From a bacterium (GTDB taxonomy: Bacteria; Chloroflexota; Dormibacteria; Aeolococcales; Bog-877): 64,000 nucleotides of DNA. The notes beneath the pieces were generated by a model. The model worked only from the letters and a program-made list of their open reading frames with translations, was not told where the DNA came from and made no database searches. A program made the position numbers and the translations under genes. Below, one piece after another: positions 1 through 10,759 of the stretch. Numbering within the stretch: the first letter of the stretch is position 1; each line of letters opens with the position of its first letter. The stretch is from positions 1 to 64,000 of the forward strand of contig JAJYPP010000005.1 in the NCBI GenBank assembly GCA_021795235.1, read 5' to 3'.

Positions 1-785
1 TCCCCAGGTCGGTGTCATCTCGACACCCGGCCAGGACACCAATGCGCAACCCTGCTCGACCCCACCTGGGCACCGTCCCAGATGGGTGTCCCTCGGGCGC
101 GGCTTCCACCGCAACGTCCATGCCACCACGGTCGTCCCTCGTGGCGACTTCGGTCCCAAGGCGCTCGGCTACGCCCCGCTTAGAGTCGCTTAGAGTTGCA
201 GAGACGCTCCACGTTGACCGCGACTCATCCAGACCGGCGTCGCTCACGCTGGAAGCGTTCGGGCGCTCTTGGACTTGATAGTGCTCCGATTGCCCATGGC
301 GGCCCCTGGGCGTCCCGGGTCGCCCCCATGGGCTGAGGTTCCGCTGGGCGGCGGGGCGAGTCCGGCCGCGACCTGGGTAAACGCGGCATCGAGTAAATCG
401 GCAAGTGGGCGGCCTCCCTTCCCACTGCGCCACAGGGCCATCGCAGCCCGGAATGCGGACATGGCCACCGTCGCGGCCAGGGCCGGGTAGAGGTCGCGAT
501 CCGGATCCGTGCCGGTGCGCGCCGCGATGCCTTCCACCAAAGCCCGCTCATAGGTCGCGAAGGAAGCCCACAAGCGCGGAAGCAGGGTCGGATTTGCCCT
601 GAGGACCTCCATCCGCAGGGGCCACTCCTCAGTCGGTTCCAAGATGGCGGAGGCGAGACCTCCCAGCACCTCCCACACGGCGACCAGCGGCCGCTCATCG
701 GCTGGCCGCGCGGCCAAACCATCCCGGATGTCCTCCACCCAGGCCTGGTCTAGCCCGATGATCGCATCTTCCTTGGACGGGAAGT

Positions 786-793
786 GGTTGAAG
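786..793. repeat. Left 8-bp target site duplication GGTTGAAG
   Basis: Identical to 3425..3432; 8 bp is the usual IS66 duplication length. Confidence 0.93.
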
Positions 794-852
794 GTAAATG
801 TTCGGCCAACCCGCAGTGGATTGTGCTGGGCCAGGCAGATGGGGTGTGGCAG

Positions 853-1722
853 TCAGGCCGGTGAGGCGAGGATGCGGCGGTAGTCGCGCCGCAGGGGGTA
901 GAGGTAGATGTCCTTGATGGGGAGCGCGTAGCGGTTGTAGCGGTCGAGTTTGCCGCGTCCCTGAGTCTGCCCCACATGGATCCAGTTGGCCGCCCGGTAG
1001 CTGGTGCCGGTGAAGCGGTCGGCCTGGACGAAGGTCTCCAAGAGCACCGGCGAGTAGCCGTAGGCGGTCTGCCAGTCCGCAGGGAGGCGGCGGACTGCCC
1101 GGGCGAGGACAGTGGAGGCGAGGTTCGGCACCCGCACGTAGGGCAGGATCAAGAAGCGGGCATTGCCAGCTACCAGGTGCAGACGGGCCTCGCGAGTGGG
1201 TGGGTCCCAGCCGATGTGGGTGTCGCGGGGGGCACACTTCCACGCCGAGGCCGCGAACCCGAGGGCGCCCAGGGTTCCCCAGGAACTCTCCACCAGATAG
1301 CGCAGCTGGGCGCCGGCGAAATGGCTGTTGCCGAGGTAGTGGTAGGAGGCGATCAGCCCCCGCCACCGGCGTGACGCTGCTGGAGTGTCGACCACGACCA
1401 GCTCTATGAGACCGAGTGCCGGCAGCGATGGTGGGGCCGCCTTGATCCACTTGAGTGCCGGCTTTGCGTAGCGGAGGATGTGGCCATTGCCGTTGGGGTT
1501 GCGCGGCGGCGGCAGGGTGATGAGGCCATCCCGCTCCATGCGCAAGAGGGCAACCCGCGCCGACATCTCCTTCGGCCGGCCATCGGGGCGGCGCCAGCCG
1601 AGTTCTGCGCAGAGTCCAGCCGCGATCGCACTCCGGTTGGGGAGCGTGGTCGTGAGCTGGCGCACAACTTCCAGGTCTGCGGCGGAGAAGTCCCGGGCGC
1701 AGTAGCGGTGCGAGTCGCTCAC
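853..1722 (-). CDS. DruA-like / DUF4338 family protein carried inside the IS66 element
   Basis: 289 aa from GTG at 1722 overlapping the tnpC stop (GTGA). Motifs YHYLGNSHFAGAQLRYLV, GYSPVLLETFVQADRFTGTSYRAANWIHVGQTQGRGKLDRYN, KDIYLYPLRRDYRRIL are typical of DUF4338/DruA. Confidence 0.85.
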   Translation of the reverse strand: MSDSHRYCARDFSAADLEVVRQLTTTLPNRSAIAAGLCAELGWRRPDGRPKEMSARVALLRMERDGLITLPPPRNPNGNGHILRYAKPALKWIKAAPPSLPALGLIELVVVDTPAASRRWRGLIASYHYLGNSHFAGAQLRYLVESSWGTLGALGFAASAWKCAPRDTHIGWDPPTREARLHLVAGNARFLILPYVRVPNLASTVLARAVRRLPADWQTAYGYSPVLLETFVQADRFTGTSYRAANWIHVGQTQGRGKLDRYNRYALPIKDIYLYPLRRDYRRILASPA

Positions 1723-3335
1723 GGGGCCGGGCCTGGAGATGCCTGCCGCCAAACGGAGAGGTCGGCCTCGCTGGCTGCCCAGGGGAAGAACCGGGCCAGT
1801 GCCGGACCCGAAGGGGGACGCCCCCCGGCGGCGGCACAGGCGTCCAGGTAGGCCCCGAGGTAGGCGAGCGGGTTGCACTGGGCCAGAGCGGCCGTCGCGG
1901 TGATGGTCCAGACCCGGGCGGCGAGAGTGGCGGCCCAGATGGCGCCCGAGCCATAGCAGTTCTTGCGCACCACCACTGGGTTGCGCAGGTGGCGCTCGGC
2001 GGGGTTGTTGTCCAGGGGCAGCTCCGGGAAGCTCTGGTGACGGGCCAGGCCCTCCCATTCGCGCTCCAGGGTGGCGAGCACCTTGCTGGCGGCGGGATGC
2101 AGCCCTGGGTCAACCGCCTCTGTCTTGCGAGCGGTGTCGATGGCGTCCAGCGCGGCTGCGAAGCCGGCCTCGGCCCGGGCGTGCTCAGAGCCGTCGGGAG
2201 CGGCCAGGAGCTCTCGGCGGGCCACGTACAGCCCCCCGATGCGCTCGAGCCACGCCCCCGTCCAGCTCTTGAGCTCTTGGTGGGCGTCACCCGCACGGAT
2301 GAAGTACCTCCTTATATGAGCCCAACACCAGAGCGGCTCCAGACCCTCCACTCCTGCCAGAGACTGGTAGACAGTGAAGAAGTCCGAGCTGAGCAGGAGG
2401 TGCCGGCCTTCCTCCAGAGAGCCGGCCTCCAGGTCGATCCCCAGGTGCTCGGTGACCACCCGGGTCGAGCGGTGCGGGTCGATCAGGAACACGACCGTGT
2501 CGGGGCCCACGAAGACCCACAGCCACCACTTGTGGTTCGCCTTCTCCGCCATCAACTCGTACACCTTCCAGCTGGTCTCGTCGGCATGCAGATGCCCGGC
2601 CTCGGCGTTGCGGGCGCGGATCCCAGCGTCCAGGGGCGCAAGCAGTGTCGAGACCGCTTGCAGCGATCCCACCAAAGTGCCCTTGGCGACTTCGAGCCCG
2701 TCGTCCCCGAGGGCGGTCACCACGCGCTCCAGGGGACGGCCCAAGACGTACTTCTCGACTACCAGGCGAGCCAGGAACTGGCTCGTGAACAAGCCTTTCG
2801 GGATCGGCTTGGCGGGCACCGGGGCCACCAGGATGCCGCGTACCGGGCACTGGCACGTCCGCCGGTAGGTCGGACGGCGATGGAGGATCCGCGTCAGCCG
2901 CACCTGCCAGTCGATCTGCTCCGACTTCTCCTCGTCGAAGGCATGGTACGGCGCCCCGCACTGGGGGCATACCCGCTCGCCCTCGGGAACGTCGTGGATC
3001 TCCTCTCTGGTCTCGAGGCCGGAATAGTCCCGCCTGCCGTGGCCGGCACTGCCGGGCTGCTGACCGCGACGGCGGCGCTGTTCCCCTACCGCACCGTCGC
3101 CATTCGCCTCCGGCCGGGCCACCGGCTGGGCTGGCTTCTGCTGCTCCGACGAGGTGCCGAAGACGAGCTTTGCCAGCGTCGCCACTTTCTCCGAGAGGGC
3201 GACCACCTGGGCTTTGAGTTCGGCGACCCGAGAGTGCAGCTCCGTCCGCTCCACTTCGAGCCGGGCATTCTCGACTGCGAGGCGCTCAGCTTCTGCCTGC
3301 CAGCGCCTCGCCTCAACCTGCCATCTGGGGGTCAC
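1719..3335 (-). CDS. tnpC: IS66-family transposase (TnpC)
   Basis: 538 aa; N-terminal leucine-rich coiled coil, zinc-finger CPQCGAPY, DDE region HLHADETSWKVYE / LLSSDFFTVYQSL / DNNPAERHLRNPVVVRKN. Confidence 0.95.
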   Translation of the reverse strand: MTPRWQVEARRWQAEAERLAVENARLEVERTELHSRVAELKAQVVALSEKVATLAKLVFGTSSEQQKPAQPVARPEANGDGAVGEQRRRRGQQPGSAGHGRRDYSGLETREEIHDVPEGERVCPQCGAPYHAFDEEKSEQIDWQVRLTRILHRRPTYRRTCQCPVRGILVAPVPAKPIPKGLFTSQFLARLVVEKYVLGRPLERVVTALGDDGLEVAKGTLVGSLQAVSTLLAPLDAGIRARNAEAGHLHADETSWKVYELMAEKANHKWWLWVFVGPDTVVFLIDPHRSTRVVTEHLGIDLEAGSLEEGRHLLLSSDFFTVYQSLAGVEGLEPLWCWAHIRRYFIRAGDAHQELKSWTGAWLERIGGLYVARRELLAAPDGSEHARAEAGFAAALDAIDTARKTEAVDPGLHPAASKVLATLEREWEGLARHQSFPELPLDNNPAERHLRNPVVVRKNCYGSGAIWAATLAARVWTITATAALAQCNPLAYLGAYLDACAAAGGRPPSGPALARFFPWAASEADLSVWRQASPGPAP

Positions 3336-3424
3336 GGCTCCCAGTGAACACCATGGAGGGCCTTCGTGTCCAGTCCCTGCAGGCCCTGGGAAGGCCGGAC
3401 CCTACGGGGTCACCGAATACTTAC

Positions 3425-3432
3425 GGTTGAAG
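3425..3432. repeat. Right 8-bp target site duplication GGTTGAAG
   Basis: Identical to 786..793. Confidence 0.93.
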
Positions 3433-3608
3433 AATGTCCTGACGGAGACGTCCGCTACCTCCGCGATGTCCTCGACGGTCACCTGCTGCAGGCCCCGCTG
3501 GGCGACCAAGCGGAGGGCCGCCGCCCGCAGCGCCTGGTGGGTCTCCAGCTTCTTACGATCGCGCCGTCCAAGGTTTATGGCCGTCATGTACTCAATCTAC
3601 GCCGGTGC

Positions 3609-3621
3609 TGCAGTCACTGCA
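3609..3621. promoter_or_regulatory. Palindrome TGCAGT-C-ACTGCA upstream of the disrupted tetR, candidate operator
   Basis: Perfect 6-1-6 dyad 22 nt upstream of the tetR start. Confidence 0.4.
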
Positions 3622-3812
3622 ACTTTACAGATCGTGCAGCGACCGCTAGACTCCGCGCCGTATCCCGACGCGGCCGGCCCAAGCGCCCAACTGGCCGCGA
3701 CGCGCGGCCGGCCCTCGGTGTCATTCCTTGGTGAGGGAACGATCGCCCCAGGGTGCGATTCTCGCTGAGTCAATGCGGCCCCTGCCGGCAGCGCTTCAGC
3801 TTGGAGGCGCGG

Positions 3813-5231
3813 TCAGGATCCTGGTTCTGACTTCCGAGCCCGGAGGCGGAGCGGAACCCCGGCGAAACCGAACTTGTCGCGCAACTGGTTTTCCAGATAG
3901 CGGGCGTAGCTGAAGTGCAGAAGCTCGGGGTCATTCACGAAGAGGGCGAAGGTGGGAACCCGGCTGCGGGCCTGTACGGCGTAGTACAGGTGTAACCGCC
4001 GTCCCCCTCGGCCCGAGGGCGGGGGGCGCCGGATCATCGCCTCTCTTAGGAACTGATTGAGGGCCGGAGTTCCGATCCGCAGGGCCCGCGCCTGTCCCAG
4101 CGCAAAGGCGGCGGGCATAACCCTCGCTATGCCGCGGCCGGTGGTGGCACTGGTGAAAAGGAAAGGCGTCCCCGGAGCAAAGTCGTACGCGGAACGCAGC
4201 TCTCGCAGCAATGACCGATCCTGGCGCTCGTCGGAGTCCAGCAGGTCCCATTTGTTGACTGCGATCAAAGTCGCCGCGCCCGCTTCTCTGGCCCTCCCAG
4301 CGATGTGGCGGTCCTGGGCACGCAGCGGACTGGTGGCGTCCACGACCAGGATCGCCACATCAGCTCGCTCCACCACCCGGAGCGCCCGCAGCAGACTGTA
4401 GTAGTCAGCGTCCTTGGTCGCGCCGGGGCGCTGCATGCCGGCGGTGTCGACCAACAGGACCGGTCCCTGGGGGGTGGAGATCAGAGTGTCGACCGGGTCG
4501 CGAGTGGTGCCCGCGACGGTGCTCACCAGCGACCGGTCCTGACCCAGCACCGTGTTCAGCAGCGAGGACTTGCCCACGTTGGGGCGACCCACGATCGCGC
4601 ACCGCAGCAGCTCACCGCTGTCCGGCTCCTCCACCGCATCGCTCGGCGCAGGCAGGGCGGCCACGATCCGGTCCAGGAGATCGCCGGTGCCACTTCCGGA
4701 CAGAGCGCTGATCTCGATTGGATCTCCCATCCCCAGTTCCATGAACTCATGGATCAATAGGCGGTCCTCCCTCCCCTCGCTCTTGTTGGCGACCACCACC
4801 ACAGGTTGCCGGGCGCGGCGCAGCACATCGGCCACCTCGAGGTCCCCGGTGGTGAGTCCGGCTCGAGAGTCGAGGACCAGGCAGATCACGTCGGCCTCCT
4901 CCAGCGCCACCCGTGCCTGCCGCTGGGTGTTGGTGGGAAGGTCTCCCTCGGGGCCAGCCTTGGCGACCCGGTCTAGGCCGGCCGTGTCGATCGCGGTGAA
5001 GGTCGCACCACGCCACTCGACCGTGCCATAGATGCGGTCCCTGGTCAGGCCCGGCTGTTCCGAGACGATCGCCCGCCGTTCCCCTATCAGACGGTTGAAC
5101 AACGTGGACTTGCCCACGTTGGGACGTCCGACCAGTGCCACCACCCCGGTGGGGCGCGACGGGGCCTGGAGGTCCTCGGCCCGCAGCCGCCGGCGATGCC
5201 CGCTCGCGGCGCGAACCTTGATCTGGGGCAC
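3813..5231 (-). CDS. der: Ribosome biogenesis GTPase Der (EngA)
   Basis: Two tandem G domains: GRPNVGKSTLFNRL...DTAGL and GRPNVGKSSLLNTVLG...DTAGMQRPG; GTG start adjacent to gpmI stop. Confidence 0.95.
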   Translation of the reverse strand: MPQIKVRAASGHRRRLRAEDLQAPSRPTGVVALVGRPNVGKSTLFNRLIGERRAIVSEQPGLTRDRIYGTVEWRGATFTAIDTAGLDRVAKAGPEGDLPTNTQRQARVALEEADVICLVLDSRAGLTTGDLEVADVLRRARQPVVVVANKSEGREDRLLIHEFMELGMGDPIEISALSGSGTGDLLDRIVAALPAPSDAVEEPDSGELLRCAIVGRPNVGKSSLLNTVLGQDRSLVSTVAGTTRDPVDTLISTPQGPVLLVDTAGMQRPGATKDADYYSLLRALRVVERADVAILVVDATSPLRAQDRHIAGRAREAGAATLIAVNKWDLLDSDERQDRSLLRELRSAYDFAPGTPFLFTSATTGRGIARVMPAAFALGQARALRIGTPALNQFLREAMIRRPPPSGRGGRRLHLYYAVQARSRVPTFALFVNDPELLHFSYARYLENQLRDKFGFAGVPLRLRARKSEPGS

Positions 5232-6767
5232 CTAGTTGGCCGCCAGAAGAGAAGAGCCGGTCATGTCATCCGGAGGCTCCATTCCCAGCCCTGCGAGCAG
5301 TGTCGGGGCCACATCGCGCAGCCCGCCCCCGACGCGGAGGGCCACGTTTGGGTCCCTCGCGATCAGGGGGACCTGGTTGGTGGTGTGAGAGGTCAGTGGG
5401 GACCGGCCGTCGGCGGCGAGCATCTGCTCGGCATTGCCGTGGTCAGCGGTGATTACCAGGGTGTAGCCGTGGTCGGAGGCCGCCAGGCAGACCTTGTCCA
5501 AGCACTGGTCCAGACACTCGATCGCTCTGACCGTGGCATTGAGACTACCGGTGTGGCCCACCATGTCAGCGTTGGCATAGTTGGCCACCAGGAGAGCCGC
5601 CTCGCCGTCCGCCATGTGAGCCACCAGCGCGTCGGTGATCCCAATCGCCGACATCTCCGGCCGGAGGTCGTAGGTAGCCACCTTGGAGGATGGGATCAGT
5701 AGCCGCCCCTCCCCGTCCAGCGGGTCCTCCCGGCCACCGTTAATGAAGTAGGTCACGTGAGCGTACTTCTCAGTCTCGGCCAGGTGGAACTGGTGCAGCC
5801 CCCGGTTCGCCACCACGTCGCCCAAGGTGTTCGTCACCAGCGGTTTGGGGAAGGCGACCTGGACCGGGAGCGTTTCGTCGAAGTTGCTGAAGGTGACCAG
5901 GTCGGCCGGATCGAAGACCATCTCCCTTGTGAACCCCGCGAATTCCGGATCGACCAGGGCGTGGCAGATCTCGCGGGCCCGATCCGGCCTGAAGTTGCAG
6001 TGGACAACCACGTCACCTGGTCGAATCGCGGCTGGCTGTTCACCTTCTGGAACCACCGCTGCGGGCTCGATGAACTCGTCGCTGGTCCCTGATCGGTAGC
6101 TCTCCTGGAGGTAGGGCACGGCCGCGTCGCAGCGCCTGTCGCCGCGACCCAGGATAGTTCGATAGGCGCGTTCCAAGCGGTCCCAGCGCCGGTCGCGGTC
6201 CATGGCGTAATAGCGCCCGCTCACCGAGGCCACCCGGCCTACCCCGAGCTCTTCAAGCCGCCGCTCCAACGTCTCCACGAACCCGGCGCCCTGATCCGTC
6301 GGGGTGTCCCTCCCGTCCGTGAAGACATGCACCAGCACTGAATTCAGGCCCCGCCGCCGGGCGAGCTCGCAGACGGCGACCAGATGGTCCTGGTGGCTGT
6401 GCACCCCACCCGGCGAAACCAGGCCCATCAGATGCAGAGTGGCACCCCGGGATCTCACCCGGTCGATGGCCTCTGTCAGTACAGGATTCTCGAAAAACCC
6501 TCCGTCTTCGATGGCGGCGGAGATTCGGGTCAGATCCTGCATAACCACCCGCCCCGCCCCCATCGTGAGGTGGCCCACCTCGGAATTGCCCTGCTGGCCG
6601 GGAGGCAGCCCCACGGCCATGCCGCTGGCGTCCAGGAGGGCGTGAGGGTACCGCTTCCACAAGTCGTCCAGCGTGGGGGTGGCAGCCAGGTGAATGGCGT
6701 TGCCGGGACCTGCCGGAGCGCATCCAAACCCATCCAGGATCACCAGGGCCACCTTGTTCCATGTCAC
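5232..6767 (-). CDS. gpmI: 2,3-bisphosphoglycerate-independent phosphoglycerate mutase
   Basis: 511 aa; VALVILDGFG, GNSEVGHLTMGAGRV, HVFTDGRDT, ITADHGNAEQM. Confidence 0.96.
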   Translation of the reverse strand: MTWNKVALVILDGFGCAPAGPGNAIHLAATPTLDDLWKRYPHALLDASGMAVGLPPGQQGNSEVGHLTMGAGRVVMQDLTRISAAIEDGGFFENPVLTEAIDRVRSRGATLHLMGLVSPGGVHSHQDHLVAVCELARRRGLNSVLVHVFTDGRDTPTDQGAGFVETLERRLEELGVGRVASVSGRYYAMDRDRRWDRLERAYRTILGRGDRRCDAAVPYLQESYRSGTSDEFIEPAAVVPEGEQPAAIRPGDVVVHCNFRPDRAREICHALVDPEFAGFTREMVFDPADLVTFSNFDETLPVQVAFPKPLVTNTLGDVVANRGLHQFHLAETEKYAHVTYFINGGREDPLDGEGRLLIPSSKVATYDLRPEMSAIGITDALVAHMADGEAALLVANYANADMVGHTGSLNATVRAIECLDQCLDKVCLAASDHGYTLVITADHGNAEQMLAADGRSPLTSHTTNQVPLIARDPNVALRVGGGLRDVAPTLLAGLGMEPPDDMTGSSLLAAN

Positions 6768-6855
6768 TTGTCGCAGACTCCCTATCTCACTTCAGGTACG
6801 AGCCTGAGGGTGGGCGGCCGGTGCCCGGCGATGCCACGCCTTGGGCGCAACCTCG

Positions 6856-7617
6856 TCAAGGCGATGCGGCGGCCGTTATCCCGCAGAACTGAGGGGCGCT
6901 GAGGCTGGCTCCTCCCACCAGCGCTCCCGCCACCCCGTCGGCGCTGAGCAGAGCCGGCGCCGACTCAGGGGTGACGCTGCCACCATAGAGGATGCGCACC
7001 TCGGCGGCGTCACCGGAAGCTGCCTCCTCGATCACGCCTCGCAGGATCAGTGCCGCCTCCGCGATATCTCCGGGTTCTGCCGCCGCACCGGTCCCGATCG
7101 CCCAGACGGGCTCATAGGCAACCGTGCAGAGCAGCACCTGCTCCCGCGGCAGACCCACTAGCCCGGCGCGAGCCTGCCGCACCAGGACGTCCCTGGTTGC
7201 GCCGGAGCGGCGCTCAGCCTCCGTCTCCCCCACTGCCAGGATGGGTTCCATTCCTGACCTGAGGACCGCCTCGAGCTTGGCCCTCACCGTGCCGTCGGAC
7301 TCATGGAAGAGCTGGCGACGTTCACTGTGGCCGACCAGGACGTGCTGGCACCAAGCTGCCAGCATTCCCGCCGACACCTCGCCCGTGAAGGCCCCCGAGT
7401 CCTCCCAGTGGCAGTCCTGCGCGCCCAGTTGCACACGCCTGTCCCCCTGGAGGGCTCCATGCACGGTCTGCAGGCAGGGGTAGGGTGGAAGGAGCAGCAC
7501 GTCGACTTCGGGCTCAGCCGGGAGCAGAGCCCGAATTTCGGTGGTCAGTACCGCCGCCTCGGCGGCGGTCTTGTGCATCTTCCAGTTACCGGCGATCAGC
7601 GCTCGTCGTCGGGGCAT
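6856..7617 (-). CDS. tpiA: Triosephosphate isomerase
   Basis: RRALIAGNWKMHKT, VGHSERRQLF, AYEPVWAIGTG, ILYGGSVTPES. Confidence 0.96.
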   Translation of the reverse strand: MPRRRALIAGNWKMHKTAAEAAVLTTEIRALLPAEPEVDVLLLPPYPCLQTVHGALQGDRRVQLGAQDCHWEDSGAFTGEVSAGMLAAWCQHVLVGHSERRQLFHESDGTVRAKLEAVLRSGMEPILAVGETEAERRSGATRDVLVRQARAGLVGLPREQVLLCTVAYEPVWAIGTGAAAEPGDIAEAALILRGVIEEAASGDAAEVRILYGGSVTPESAPALLSADGVAGALVGGASLSAPQFCGITAAASP

Positions 7618-7623
7618 CGATAG

Positions 7624-8838
7624 CTACCTCCCGGATGACGGTGTGAAGTCGCGGAGGGCGGCGACTCCGGGCAGGCTGCGACCCTCCAGGAACTCCAGAG
7701 TTGCCCCCCCGCCAGTGCTCACATGGGTGAATCGCGAAGTGAGTCCCAGCCCCTCTATGGCCGCCTGGAGATCACCCCCGCCGGTGACGCTGATGGCACT
7801 ACTGCCCGCGATCGCCTGCGCAACGGCTCGGGTCCCCCCTGCGAACAAGGGATTCTCGTACACCCCCAGGGGGCCGTTCCAGACCACCGTGCCCGCCCCA
7901 GCCACCAGCTCAGCCCACTCCAAGCAGGTCGCGTCGCCTATGTCAAGCAGCATGTCCCGTTCCGGGATCGACGTGACCGGGCAGCGACTAACCTGGTCGG
8001 GGCCTGCCTGGGGACCGGGGCCCACAACCGCATCCACCGGCAGATGGAATCCCATCTGCAAGCTTCCGGACCGTGACTGGATGGCGGTTGCCTGTTCCAG
8101 GAAATCCTCCTCCACCAGGGAGCGACCGGTCCCCACGCCGGCGGCGCGCAGGAACGTGGCTGCCATCGCGCCGCCCAGGCAGAGCCCGTCCACCGTCGGC
8201 AGCAGGTGGGTGATTACCCCGAGCTTGGTGCTCAGCTTGCTCCCACCCATGATCGCGAGCAGGGGCCGCACCGGGTCGTCCAGGATGCGACCCAGCTGCT
8301 CCAGCTCCCCGGCCATCAGCCGGCCGGCGTAGGCAGGCAGGATGTGAGCCACCCCCTCCGTGGAGGCGTGGGCTCGATGGGCGGTGCCGAAGGCGTCGTT
8401 GACGAACACGTCGGCGAGGGCGGCCAACTCCAGCGCGAAACCGGGGTCGTTGGCCTCCTCCTCGGCACAGAATCGCACATTTTCCAGCATCATCACCTGG
8501 CCTGGTCCGAGCGCTCCGGCCATGCCCACAGACTCGGGGCCGGTGACTTCCGGGCTGTGCTCAATCGGCCGCTCCAGGAGCTCGGACAGCCGGCTGGCCA
8601 GGGGAGCGGTGGTCAGGGCCGGCACGACCCGGCCTCTGGGCCTGCCCAGATGGGTCACCAAGACCACTGCCGCCTCGCGCTTGATCAGCTCCTTGATGGT
8701 AGGGAGAGCCGCCCGGATGCGCGCGTCGTCGCGCACCGCTCCCCCATCTGTGAGCGGCACGTTGAAGTCCACTCGCACCAAGACCTTCGCGCCGTCCACC
8801 GGAGCCAGGTCCAGGCCCGCCTTCATGGGCGCTGCCAT
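7624..8838 (-). CDS. pgk: Phosphoglycerate kinase
   Basis: VLVRVDFNVPL, LVTHLGRPRG, IMGGSKLSTKL, TGGGDLQAAIEGLGL; start assigned to MAAPMKAG or the internal MKAG. Confidence 0.94.
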   Translation of the reverse strand: MAAPMKAGLDLAPVDGAKVLVRVDFNVPLTDGGAVRDDARIRAALPTIKELIKREAAVVLVTHLGRPRGRVVPALTTAPLASRLSELLERPIEHSPEVTGPESVGMAGALGPGQVMMLENVRFCAEEEANDPGFALELAALADVFVNDAFGTAHRAHASTEGVAHILPAYAGRLMAGELEQLGRILDDPVRPLLAIMGGSKLSTKLGVITHLLPTVDGLCLGGAMAATFLRAAGVGTGRSLVEEDFLEQATAIQSRSGSLQMGFHLPVDAVVGPGPQAGPDQVSRCPVTSIPERDMLLDIGDATCLEWAELVAGAGTVVWNGPLGVYENPLFAGGTRAVAQAIAGSSAISVTGGGDLQAAIEGLGLTSRFTHVSTGGGATLEFLEGRSLPGVAALRDFTPSSGR

Positions 8839-8849
8839 CTCGGGTCTGG

Positions 8850-9878
<1,029 letters not shown>

Positions 9879-9978
9879 CTACCGCTGCGCCCAGTGGCCA
9901 TCCCGCCCCGCTGCCGAGTATAGGAGTGGGCGTCCAGGTTCACCGGGTCCACTTCGCTCAGGCCGGGGGGTCGTGCGC

Positions 9979-10758
9979 TCAATCGGGAATCTCGCGATGC
10001 CAGCGCACAACCCTCAGCCCGTGCTCCGAGAGGCGGGTCCCGAGTTCCGCCACGACCGCGACCGAGCGGTGGAAGCCCCCGGTGCAGCCGATCCCCAGGC
10101 GCACCACCTGCCGGCCCTGGGCAATCCAGGCCGGGCGCTGTTCCAAGACCAACCGCTCGACACCGGCCACCAGCAGGCCGGCCACCGGCTGGCCCATCAC
10201 GAACCCGAGAACGCTCGGATCCAGTCCGGACAAGGGGCGGAGCCGCTCCTCCCAGTAGGGGTTGCGCAGGGATCGAGCGTCGACGCACCAGTCGAGGTCG
10301 AGCGGCACACCCTTGGGGTAAGCGAACGACTCCAGAACCACGATTGGGCCCAACCCCTGGCCCAGGCCAGCCGCCCACAGACCTCGCACCCTGGCCCTCA
10401 GCAGTTCGGCGTTGAGGCGGGAGGCGTCAAGCACCACGCGCGAGCGGATCCGCAGCCCGTGCTGGCGCCGGCGGCTTTCGCGCAGCATCGCCAGCCCGGC
10501 CGACATCGACGCGGCGCGCCCGGAATCCACCAGGTGTGACAGGCACGAGATGGGGTCAGCCTCCAACCGCACCAGGAGATCCCACTCACCGCCGTCTGCC
10601 CGCTCCTGGAGCTCTTCTGGAGACCGCGACTCGGTGCCGTCCCAGGAGTCGACCAAAGCGCCGCCGGCTTCGAGTTCACCAACCACCGCATCCAATAGGG
10701 AGCCGGGGGGGCCGAAGACCAGCGCTGTCTGAGGTCCTGGGCGAATGGAGGGGGCCAA
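9979..10758 (-). CDS. rapZ: RapZ-like protein (YvcJ family) with degenerate N-terminal P-loop
   Basis: C-terminal SFAYPKGVPLDLDWCVDARSLRNPYWEERLRPLSGLD and IGCTGGFHRSVAVVAELG; adjacent to uvrC; N-terminus reads GPPGSLLDAVV rather than a Walker A. Confidence 0.85.
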   Translation of the reverse strand: MAPSIRPGPQTALVFGPPGSLLDAVVGELEAGGALVDSWDGTESRSPEELQERADGGEWDLLVRLEADPISCLSHLVDSGRAASMSAGLAMLRESRRRQHGLRIRSRVVLDASRLNAELLRARVRGLWAAGLGQGLGPIVVLESFAYPKGVPLDLDWCVDARSLRNPYWEERLRPLSGLDPSVLGFVMGQPVAGLLVAGVERLVLEQRPAWIAQGRQVVRLGIGCTGGFHRSVAVVAELGTRLSEHGLRVVRWHREIPD

Positions 10759-10759
10759 G

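Larger units (their letters stand above)
794..3424 (-). mobile_element. IS66-family insertion sequence (tnpC + DruA/DUF4338-like gene), about 2631 bp
   Basis: Ends GTAAATGTTCGG...ACC (left) and GTAAGTATTCGGTGACCCC (right, reverse complement); flanked by 8-bp direct repeats GGTTGAAG; encodes IS66 transposase. Confidence 0.93.
244..3587 (-). pseudogene. TetR-family transcriptional regulator interrupted by an IS66-family element (N-terminal part 3425..3587, C-terminal part 244..785)
   Basis: N-terminal ORF ends ...VEDIAEVADVSVRTFFN at the right IS edge; the left edge continues in frame as TFNHFPSKEDAIIGLDQAWVEDIRDGLA. Removing 794..3424 plus one 8-bp duplication gives 705 nt = 234 codons + stop with canonical TFFNHFPSKEDAI TetR motif. 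Confidence 0.93.

Noticed and set aside
177-196. Tandem 10-bp repeat CGCTTAGAGT x2
   Set aside because: Only two copies; not enough for a CRISPR, iteron or satellite.
695-2296. 533-aa minus-strand ORF overlapping IS66 tnpC and the DruA-like gene
   Set aside because: Out of frame with two well-supported genes; Pro/Arg-rich shadow ORF typical of high GC.
1989-3347. 452-aa plus-strand ORF antisense to tnpC
   Set aside because: Antisense shadow of the transposase; no recognisable domain.
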